Under the pieces are notes generated by a model. That model ran no database searches and had not been told where the DNA came from. It saw only the letters and a program-made list of their open reading frames with translations. Shown one piece after another: positions 1 through 4,077 of a stretch of 6,211 bases of DNA. Source of the stretch: Oscillibacter sp. GTDB lineage: Bacteria > Bacillota > Clostridia > Oscillospirales > Oscillospiraceae. Position 1 is the first letter of the stretch, and the number at the start of each line of letters is the position of its first letter. The DNA is taken from contig JAAWIL010000123.1 of assembly GCA_022796315.1 (NCBI GenBank), forward strand, positions 1 through 6,211. The letters run 5' to 3'. The position numbers were made by a program, and so were the translations under genes.

Positions 1-1
1 C

Positions 2-94
2 AGGAATCCTGACGGATTTCAAGAGTTTCTGACGCAGCCAGACGAAAAATTTTCCGTCAAGATGCGTGCCGGCGCCTATTGGTACAGCTTCTGA
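2..94 (+). CDS. C-terminal end of an unidentified protein (partial)
   Basis: An open frame enters from the left edge and ends with TGA at 92-94. It encodes 30 residues ending MRAGAYWYSF, with ordinary polar and aromatic composition and no low complexity. The stop is followed directly by the repeat-rich intergenic block. The start and most of the protein lie outside the window, so no family can be assigned. The fragment is short enough that the frame could be chance, but the mix of residues (DGFQEFLTQPDEKF) looks coding, unlike the Gly/Pro/Arg-rich shadow frames common in this GC-rich DNA. Confidence 0.45.
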   Translation, partial: RNPDGFQEFLTQPDEKFSVKMRAGAYWYSF

Positions 95-140
95 GAGGGT
101 TCTCCCGTCTGCGGGGCGTCCTGTGGGGAGCTTTGACCCT

Positions 141-431
141 GTAGGGGCGGCTAATAGCCGCCCGTCCGAAGGGAGATCCGGTCTTCCGTGGAAAGGAAAA
201 AACCGCTGACCGCCAGTCCTGGCGGGGGAGGGGGTGGCCCGGCCAGGGGATTGGTCCCTGCGGGGCATGCCGTCCTAGGGGGAAGTCCGGCGGTCGGGGG
301 GATTGGCCCGGCCGGGGTCCGGGCCCTACAGGAAAATCCGGAGGTCGGGGGGATTGGCCCGGCCGGGGGTCCGGGCCCTACAGGAGAATCCGGAGGTCGC
401 GGAAGGACGGGCGGCTATTAGCCGCCCCTAC
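141..431. repeat. Inverted-repeat-bounded intergenic element (MITE/REP-like)
   Basis: Positions 141-167 and 405-431 are exact reverse complements of each other over 27 bases. Each arm is itself a hairpin: GGGCGGCT, a 3-base loop, then AGCCGCCC. The 237 bases between are very G-rich and contain short tandem repeats. No transposase or convincing protein is encoded. Paired GTAGGGGCGGC-type hairpins are, to my knowledge, common in intergenic DNA of gut clostridia, but I cannot confirm copy number here. No clear target-site duplication flanks the element; GACC occurs near both ends but not at matching distances. It may be a non-autonomous mobile element, a repeated palindromic element or simply paired terminator-like structures. 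Confidence 0.7.
292..394. repeat. Two tandem units of 51 and 52 bp
   Basis: Unit one (292-342) and unit two (343-394) each begin GGTCGGGGGGATTGGCCCGG and continue with near-identical sequence. They differ by one extra G and one A/G change. A third unit starts at 395 (GGTCGCGG) but diverges at once. A more degenerate relative can be seen upstream at about 232-291, with GGCCCGGCC, GGGGATTGG and GGGGGAAGTCCGG elements in the same order. The repeat lies inside the inverted-repeat element. Confidence 0.75.
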
Positions 432-453
432 CGACCAAAAGAACACCCAGAGC

Positions 454-487
454 AAGAGGCTGACCGGTTATAACCGGTCAGCCTCTT
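454..487. terminator. 34-bp perfect palindrome at the trmO stop, possible terminator
   Basis: Arms 454-470 and 471-487 are exact reverse complements (AAGAGGCTGACCGGTTA and its complement). A folded RNA would have about 15 pairs and a 4-base loop. On the minus strand the last codons of trmO (EADRL) and its TAA stop form the 5' arm. No strong U-run follows directly: minus reads CTTGCTC, with TTCTTTT only about 15 bases later; plus reads CTCTTTG. It may be a weak bidirectional terminator, an RNA 3'-end stabiliser or a protein-binding dyad. Confidence 0.5.
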
Positions 488-1154
488 TGATATCAACAAC
501 CGTCAAGTGATTCCCCTTCACAGAAAACCGCACCTCCAGCCCGGCGAATCCGAACCCGTACACCCGCTTCGGGTCCTCCTGATACCGGGGCCGGGGGTCC
601 TGGGCCAGCACCCCCGCCAGGGCGTCCCGGTGGGCCGGGGGCACCCGCTCCAAGAGCTCCGGCGGGATCTCCACCGCCAGGGTCTCTCCCGGCGCCGGGG
701 CGAAGCCCTCCAGGGCCTCCGGGCGGCAGTCGGCGTAGGGCAGGTAGGGCTTGATGTCCAGGATGGGCGTTCCGTCCATGAGATCCGCCCCCCGGAGCCG
801 GAGCACGGGCCCCTCCGCCGAGGCCCCCACCCCCGCCAGCTCCACGCAGGACAGGCCGATGGGGTTGGGCCGGAAGGGGGAGCGGGTGGCGAAGACCCCC
901 ATCCGCCGGTTGCCCCCCAGCCGGGGCGGGCGCACCGTGGGGGACCAGGTGTCCCGGAGGGCCCGGTCAAATACCCACACCAGCCACAGGTGGGAGAACC
1001 CCTCCAGGCCCCGCAGGGCCTCCGGGTTCCGGTACTCCGGCGTGAAGACCACTGTGGACTCCAGCTCCGGCACCAGCCCGCTCTGGCGGGGGACGCCGAA
1101 TTTGCCGGGCAGCTGGCCGCGGATGTGGGCAATGACGTGCATGGAATAGTCCAT
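468..1154 (-). CDS. trmO: tRNA (N6-threonylcarbamoyladenosine(37)-N6)-methyltransferase TrmO
   Basis: This 228-residue protein matches the TrmO/TsaA (UPF0066, YaeB) family, whose E. coli member is about 235 residues. The family uses S-adenosylmethionine to methylate t6A37 to m6t6A in threonine tRNA, which tunes decoding of ACN codons. The signature segments are visible in order: GFSHLWLVWVFD (52-63), the SAM-site stretch ATRSPFRPNPIGLS (89-102), DGTPILDIKPYLPYAD (127-142) and the C-terminal RPRYQEDPKRVYGF (188-201). The ATG at 1154 was chosen because GGGAGGT lies 8 bases upstream; a longer frame opening at 1316 would run back into the racemase gene and adds only Pro/Gly/Arg-rich sequence. The gene begins 5 bases after the racemase stop, whose TGA sits within the Shine-Dalgarno, and is last in its operon. 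The family call is very secure. Confidence 0.95.
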   Translation of the reverse strand: MDYSMHVIAHIRGQLPGKFGVPRQSGLVPELESTVVFTPEYRNPEALRGLEGFSHLWLVWVFDRALRDTWSPTVRPPRLGGNRRMGVFATRSPFRPNPIGLSCVELAGVGASAEGPVLRLRGADLMDGTPILDIKPYLPYADCRPEALEGFAPAPGETLAVEIPPELLERVPPAHRDALAGVLAQDPRPRYQEDPKRVYGFGFAGLEVRFSVKGNHLTVVDIKEADRL

Positions 1155-1159
1155 AGCGC

Positions 1160-1819
1160 TCACCTCCCGCCGGGGCCCGGGGCGTCCAGGGCCCGGACCA
1201 TCTCCTCCGCTGGGTCGATGAGGGGCAGGGCGGTCCGGAGGGCCAGAGCGGCCTTGAAATAGGGGAAATGGGTACAGCCCAGTACCAGGGCCTCCATGCC
1301 GCACTGACGGAACCACGCGGCCAGTGCGGGCAGGCCGTGGCGCTCCACCAGGGCCTCCGGGTCTATTCCGGCCTCGATGGACACCACCGCCGGCAGCAGG
1401 CAGGCCCCCAGCAGCTCCAGGGCGGGGTTGGCGTCGTACAGCGCCCGCTCGATGCCCGCCAGCCCCTGGGCGTTGGCGGCGATGAGCCCCAGGCGTCCGT
1501 AGCGGGGGGCCAGGGAGCGGTAGATCTCCAGGGGCGTCACGATCCGCAGGCCCGTCTCCTCCGCCAGGGGGGAAAAGTCCACAGCGGAGGACAGGGAGTT
1601 GCAGTAGACAAAGGCCCGGTCACAGCCCTGGGCCATGGCCTCCTCCAGCACCCGCCGGACGGCGGCGGTCTTCTCCGCCGGGGCGGAGAGCTGGAAGGCC
1701 GTTTGGGACAGGGGGTCCCGGGAGAGGGGAAAGGGCAGGCCCGCCAGGCCGTGGGCGGACAGCAGGTCCACCCCCATCCGGGTGTCCACCGGGGTTCCCG
1801 CCAGTACTGCGGCTGTCAT
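1160..1819 (-). CDS. Asp/Glu racemase-family protein (cofactor-independent, two-cysteine type)
   Basis: The protein has 219 residues. Family members interconvert D and L acidic amino acids or related substrates using two cysteines as acid and base. Both are visible: C73 in FVYCNSLSSAVD and C182 in VLGCTHFPYF, the second being the classic LGCTH motif. The stretch APRYGRLGLIAANAQG (104-119) fits the second lobe of the fold. It is not a standard cell-wall glutamate racemase: the N-terminal DSGVGG motif of MurI is missing (TPVDTRMGVDLL occupies that place), the first site reads CNS rather than CNT, and it is shorter than the usual 260-270 residues. Substrate therefore remains open: aspartate, glutamate or another compound. 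ATG at 1819 lies 4 bases after the stop of the membrane-protein gene, with a G-rich but weak Shine-Dalgarno (GGGGTGAGG), suggesting translational coupling. Cytoplasmic. Confidence 0.85.
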   Translation of the reverse strand: MTAAVLAGTPVDTRMGVDLLSAHGLAGLPFPLSRDPLSQTAFQLSAPAEKTAAVRRVLEEAMAQGCDRAFVYCNSLSSAVDFSPLAEETGLRIVTPLEIYRSLAPRYGRLGLIAANAQGLAGIERALYDANPALELLGACLLPAVVSIEAGIDPEALVERHGLPALAAWFRQCGMEALVLGCTHFPYFKAALALRTALPLIDPAEEMVRALDAPGPGGR

Positions 1820-1823
1820 GGCC

Positions 1824-2708
1824 TCACCCCACTCTCCGCTGGAAGTTGCCGTAGATCCGGACCCCCTCCTGCACGGTAAAGAACGCGTCCGGGTCGATGG
1901 AGCGGACGGCGTGGAGCAGCTCCTCGATCTCATACTTGGAGAGGCACACGCATAAGACATTGGTCCCCGACCCCGTGTAGGCCCCGGTGCCGCCCCAGTA
2001 GGTGACGGTCCGGTTCACCGTCTCCATGACGAAGCTGCCCATCTTCTGGGGGTCCTCCTTGGTAAAGATCAGAGCCTGGACGTTGATGGTCTGCTTGTGC
2101 ATCCGGTCCAGCATGATGGAGGAGAAGAAGTTGTAGATCACGGAGTAGATGGCCGTCTCCGCGTTGAAGAGCACCAGGCAGGCGGCGTAGAGGAAGGCGT
2201 TGAAGGTCAGGGAGAAGCGGCCGATGGTGAAGGTGCTGCCCCGCTTGTTCATGCACAGGCCGATGGTGAAGAGGCCGCCGTCGCTGCACCCGCAGGTGAG
2301 CACGATGCCGCCGCCCACGCCGCTGAGGAACCCGGCCAGCAGACAGGCCGTCAGGTAGTCGTCCACAATGGGAACGGCGGGGATGGGGATCACGCTGTAG
2401 AAGAAGGAGACGGCGGCGGAGCAGATGACGGTGTGAATCGCCGTCTTCCGGCCCAGCACCTTCCAGGCGAAGAGCAGGATGGGGATGTTGGCCAGAAAGA
2501 CCAGGATGCCCGCGATGTCCGTGGCGCCGAAGCTGATGTGGAGGTAGGTTTGCAGCAGCGTCCGGATCACCTGGCATACGCCCAGGATGCCGCCGGAGTA
2601 GAGGTTTAGAGGGACGATGAAGAGATTGACGCTGAGGGCGGCGATGAACTCGCCCACCAGCGCCGCCGCCAGACGCAGCCAGCGGTTGTGAAAGGTGTTG
2701 TACAGCAT
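1824..2708 (-). CDS. YitT family membrane protein (YitT_membrane plus DUF2179)
   Basis: The protein has 294 residues, the usual length for this family. Hydrophobic segments at about 10-32, 63-83, 90-110, 117-140 and 165-187 predict a five- or six-helix membrane domain. The glycine-rich loop TCGCSDGG (138-145) corresponds to the conserved loop of YitT proteins. A soluble C-terminal domain (about 207-290, NVQALIFTKEDPQKM to DAFFTVQEGVRIYG) fits DUF2179. The physiological role of YitT proteins is poorly defined and a transport role is only presumed. ATG at 2708 was chosen because GGAGG lies 8 bases upstream and the membrane domain starts directly after it; the longer open frame up to 3155 adds only Pro/Ala/Arg-rich shadow sequence of the sigma-like gene. 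First gene of the operon with the racemase and trmO, with a leader of about 40 bases. Confidence 0.9.
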   Translation of the reverse strand: MLYNTFHNRWLRLAAALVGEFIAALSVNLFIVPLNLYSGGILGVCQVIRTLLQTYLHISFGATDIAGILVFLANIPILLFAWKVLGRKTAIHTVICSAAVSFFYSVIPIPAVPIVDDYLTACLLAGFLSGVGGGIVLTCGCSDGGLFTIGLCMNKRGSTFTIGRFSLTFNAFLYAACLVLFNAETAIYSVIYNFFSSIMLDRMHKQTINVQALIFTKEDPQKMGSFVMETVNRTVTYWGGTGAYTGSGTNVLCVCLSKYEIEELLHAVRSIDPDAFFTVQEGVRIYGNFQRRVG

Positions 2709-2756
2709 GGGCTGATTCCTCCAGTCGCAGGGATGTAGCTTGCCCTGTCTCCCTTG

Positions 2757-2784
2757 ATTATACGACATCTTCGGAAAACTACAA
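2757..2784 (-). promoter_or_regulatory. Sigma-A-type promoter of the yitT-racemase-trmO operon
   Basis: On the minus strand, a perfect TATAAT (2757-2762) follows TTGTAG (2779-2784) with a 16-base spacer. The -35 is a poor match (TTG only) but the -10 is perfect, and transcription would start near 2750, about 42 bases before the ATG. The -35 overlaps the plus-strand sequence AACTACAAG (2777-2785), which is identical to a half-site of the repressor operator at 3997-4005. Confidence 0.6.
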
Positions 2785-2840
2785 GAGGAATCTGAATTTT
2801 GGGCGTGTCCGATTAGGGATTTTATGGGGATTCCCGCAGG

Positions 2841-2892
2841 CCCGGCAGGGGCGGCGCTCCAAGGGCGCTTTGCCGCCGCCTGCGGCGCCGGG
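2841..2892. other. Large GC-rich hairpin after the sigma-like gene, possible terminator
   Basis: Just downstream of the stop of the sigma-like gene, GCAGG-GGCGGC (2845-2855) pairs with GCCGCC-G-CCTGC (2872-2883) with one bulged base. A partly overlapping alternative outer pairing is CCCGG (2841-2845) with CCGGG (2888-2892). The structure is strong but no U-run follows on either strand, so classic intrinsic termination is unproven. It separates the three-gene minus-strand module from the yitT promoter. Confidence 0.35.
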
Positions 2893-2893
2893 A

Positions 2894-3190
2894 CTACAGG
2901 GCGTAGCGCAGGCACCGCCGCAGCCGCTCCTGGGCCCGCCGCAGCGTCCGGGACACCGTGGAGGGACAGACCCCCAGCTGCCGGGCGATGGCGCAGACGG
3001 AGAGTCCCTGGTCGTAATGCAGCTCCAGCAGCTGCCGCTGGCGGGGGGTCAGCTCCTGGGCCCTGGCCTGGCGGAGGTTTCGCCGCAGCCGTTCCAGCCG
3101 CAGGTCGTTGTCCTCTCCGTTCTCCCGGAGCCAGACGGTCATGTCGCCGATCCACTCGCTGCTGCGGGTATCAAAGACTGTAGCGCTCAT
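2894..3190 (-). CDS. Sigma-70 region 4-like helix-turn-helix protein
   Basis: This 98-residue protein carries a C-terminal domain (about 47-94) typical of sigma factor region 4: LTPRQRQLLELHYDQGLS, then the helix-turn-helix IARQLGVCPSTVSRTLRRAQERL. Sigma region 2 is missing, so it cannot act alone as a complete sigma factor. It is more likely a small DNA-binding regulator or a sigma-like partner of RNA polymerase. The N-terminal 45 residues are charged (ENGEDNDLRLERLRRNLRQ). ATG at 3190 was chosen because GGAG lies 11 bases upstream; another ATG in the same frame at 3211 has no ribosome binding site. The first 20 bases overlap the end of the 77-residue gene in another frame, so translation is probably coupled. 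Last of three co-directional small genes. Phage-like late regulators have similar architecture, but no phage gene lies nearby. Confidence 0.8.
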   Translation of the reverse strand: MSATVFDTRSSEWIGDMTVWLRENGEDNDLRLERLRRNLRQARAQELTPRQRQLLELHYDQGLSVCAIARQLGVCPSTVSRTLRRAQERLRRCLRYAL

Positions 3191-3404
3191 GTTTATGATA
3201 ACTCCTGTCATAGTATCGCGCGGTCAGCACCGCCAGCTCCCGGCTCTCCCGCAGCAGGGGCTGCAGCGCCTCCATCCGCAGGCGCAGCCTCCGCCGGACC
3301 TCCGGGTCCTCCTCGGCCCGGGCGGCCGCCCGCAGCAGGGCAATCCGGGCCCGGAGGGCCGCGGCGCTGTCGGCGTAGTGTACAGACATCTCCAAAAGGG
3401 TCAT
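3171..3404 (-). CDS. Small helical protein of unknown function (77 aa)
   Basis: I cannot assign this protein to a named family. It has 77 residues, is rich in Ala, Arg, Leu and Glu, and looks like one or two long helices: AAALRARIALLRAAARAEED (about 14-33) and VRRRLRLRMEALQPLLRESRELAVL (36-60). The C-terminal tail is aromatic and basic (TARYYDRSYHKHERYSL). Its net charge is strongly positive, so nucleic-acid or protein binding is plausible but unproven. The start ATG at 3404 has GAGGAG 8 bases upstream and overlaps the preceding gene's TGA as ATGA; its own end overlaps the start of the sigma-like gene by 20 bases. This double overlap shows that the three genes are translated as a unit and argues for a common role. 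Confidence 0.75.
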   Translation of the reverse strand: MTLLEMSVHYADSAAALRARIALLRAAARAEEDPEVRRRLRLRMEALQPLLRESRELAVLTARYYDRSYHKHERYSL

Positions 3405-3592
3405 AGGGTACGCTCCTCTCCATAGATCTCCCGGCAGGGGGCCAGCTCCTGCCGGGCCAGCTCCGGCAGGCACCCGGCGCATACCCGGCTGCCGCTGCAG
3501 GCCCAGTACTCCTCTCCCAGGAGCAGTTCCCGGCCACACAAGGTGCAGCGCAGAACGGCCGGGGGCCTCTGCCGGCGGGTTGTGTAAAACAA
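3401..3592 (-). CDS. Small cysteine-rich zinc-binding-like protein (63 aa, TTG start)
   Basis: The protein has 63 residues and two CxxC knuckles, C16-x2-C19 (CTLCGREL) and C38-x2-C41 (CAGC), plus C32 and C53. This spacing is typical of a small zinc ribbon. No named function is recognised. The start is decided by the ribosome binding site: GAGGAGG at about 3600-3606 lies 8 bases before TTG (3590-3592), the start of the cysteine-bearing frame. An ATG at 3597-3599 lies only one base from the GGAGG and opens another frame with no recognisable protein features. The gene's TGA overlaps the ATG of the next gene by 4 bases. Its 5' end faces the promoter of the tRNA-Thr gene on the other strand. First of three coupled small genes; zinc binding is inferred from the cysteine pattern alone. 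Confidence 0.75.
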   Translation of the reverse strand: MFYTTRRQRPPAVLRCTLCGRELLLGEEYWACSGSRVCAGCLPELARQELAPCREIYGEERTL

Positions 3593-3627
3593 AATTCATT
3601 CCTCCTCAAAAAAAGCGAAAAAATCAG

Positions 3628-3656
3628 TTGACAAACGGGGAATCATCTGGTAATAT
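3628..3656 (+). promoter_or_regulatory. Promoter of the tRNA-Thr/tRNA-Tyr unit
   Basis: A perfect TTGACA (3628-3633), a 17-base spacer and TAATAT (3651-3656) lie 20 bases before the mature 5' end of tRNA-Thr. This is a near-consensus sigma-A promoter, as expected for stable RNA genes. It sits in the short gap between the divergent zinc-like protein gene and the tRNAs. Confidence 0.85.
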
Positions 3657-3676
3657 AAACACTGCTGTTAGGGCTT

Positions 3677-3752
3677 GCTGGTGTAGCTCAGCTGGTAGAG
3701 CAGCTGATTTGTAATCAGCAGGTCGGGGGTTCGAATCCGTCCACCAGCTCCA
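3677..3752 (+). tRNA. tRNA-Thr (anticodon UGU)
   Basis: A complete 76-base cloverleaf including encoded CCA. The acceptor GCTGGTG (3677-3683) pairs with CACCAGC (3742-3748), followed by T and CCA. The anticodon arm is GCTGA-TTTGTAA-TCAGC, giving anticodon TGT, which reads ACA, with A at position 37. The T-arm contains GGTTCGAATCC. It is first in a two-tRNA transcript, 11 bases before tRNA-Tyr. Position A37 in threonine tRNAs is the site that t6A and then TrmO modification act on. Confidence 0.97.
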
Positions 3753-3763
3753 CAACTTCATAC

Positions 3764-3848
3764 GGGGGAATTCCAGAGCGGTCAAATGGGGCAGACTGTA
3801 AATCTGTTGTCTTCGACTTCGGTGGTTCGAATCCACCTTCCCCCACCA
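3764..3848 (+). tRNA. tRNA-Tyr (anticodon GUA)
   Basis: A complete 85-base class II tRNA with a long variable arm. The acceptor GGGGGAA (3764-3770) pairs with TTCCCCC (3838-3844), followed by A and an encoded CCA. The anticodon arm CAGA-CTGTAAA-TCTG gives GTA, and GGTTCGAATCC marks the T-arm. The extended variable region (TTGTCTTCGACTTC) fits bacterial tyrosine tRNA. It is co-transcribed with the preceding tRNA-Thr. Confidence 0.97.
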
Positions 3849-3855
3849 GATTGAG

Positions 3856-3886
3856 AAAAGCACGCTTCGGCGTGTTTTTCTTGTTT
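3856..3886 (+). terminator. Intrinsic terminator of the tRNA unit
   Basis: CACGC-TTCG-GCGTG forms a five-pair stem with a very stable UUCG tetraloop. A G-T pair and four A-T pairs extend it, and the run TTTTTCTTGTTTT follows. It lies 8 bases after the CCA of tRNA-Tyr and is a textbook rho-independent terminator. The A-run on the 5' side could also let it work weakly on the other strand. Confidence 0.92.
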
Positions 3887-3936
3887 TCAGGACCTGAGCG
3901 GAAAAGATCCTGAACTCCAAGGGGACTGGGCGGCGG

Positions 3937-4043
3937 AACTCCAAGAAACTTGGCGCATTTTTAAAATACCACAAGAAACTTGGAATGTCAAGGGGAAACT
4001 ACAAGATTCTTGGAGTTTTTATTGACGCCGCCCAAAAGTTGGG
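3937..4043. promoter_or_regulatory. Array of four phased palindromes, probable operators of the XRE/S24 repressor
   Basis: Dyads with a 5-3-5 layout lie at 3941-3953 (CCAAG-AAA-CTTGG), 3971-3983 (ACAAG-AAA-CTTGG), 4001-4013 (ACAAG-ATT-CTTGG) and, degenerate, 4031-4043 (CCCAA-AAG-TTGGG). Their centres are 3947, 3977, 4007 and 4037, spaced exactly 30 bp. The third extends to a 21-bp near-palindrome with AACTACAAG on the left and CTTGGAGTT on the right. An extra half-site, AACTCCAAG, stands at 3913-3921, 24 bp before the same half-site of the first dyad. The fourth lies in the spacer of the repressor promoter and the third abuts its -35. Autoregulation by the gene directly downstream is the natural reading. 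Only the binding protein's identity is inferred; the sites themselves are plain in the sequence. Confidence 0.8.
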
Positions 4044-4050
4044 GTACAAT
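4022..4050 (+). promoter_or_regulatory. Promoter of the XRE/S24 repressor gene
   Basis: TTGACG (4022-4027), a 17-base spacer and TACAAT (4045-4050) form a strong sigma-A promoter about 27 bases before the ATG. The spacer contains the dyad CCCAA-AAG-TTGGG, and another palindrome ends 9 bases before the -35 if its 13-bp core is counted, or 5 bases before it if its extended arm is counted. Repressor bound there would block RNA polymerase. Confidence 0.85.
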
Positions 4051-4077
4051 GGACAAAACAAAGAGGGGGGAATCTGG

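Noticed and set aside
292..400. CRISPR-like direct repeats
   Set aside because: Only two full units, directly abutting with no unique spacers, so this is a tandem repeat and not a CRISPR array.
188..421. Open frame of 77 codons on plus, Gly/Pro-rich
   Set aside because: It lies inside the inverted-repeat element and its repeated GGIGPAG segments simply translate the tandem DNA repeat. There is no plausible ribosome binding site.
135..436. GACC at both ends of the inverted-repeat element as a target-site duplication
   Set aside because: The two copies are at different distances from the repeat ends (2 and 1 bases), and four bases are expected by chance.
507..1262. Long plus-strand frame antisense to trmO
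   Set aside because: It is a GC-rich shadow of the trmO/racemase coding strand, with His/Pro/Gln/Gly-rich composition and no family features.
1160..1819. Naming the racemase murI
   Set aside because: The DSGVGG motif and the usual CNT first active-site segment are missing, and the length is short, so only the superfamily is supported.
1824..3155. 443-codon version of the YitT gene
   Set aside because: The first 149 codons are the antisense-free shadow of the sigma-like gene plus untranslated leader. The promoter TATAAT and the GGAGG at the 2708 ATG set the real start.
3677..3848. Attachment-site duplication of a tRNA 3' end within the window
   Set aside because: The 3' ends of tRNA-Thr, tRNA-Tyr and tRNA-Val share only the usual T-loop and CCA, and no extra partial copy was found elsewhere in the window.
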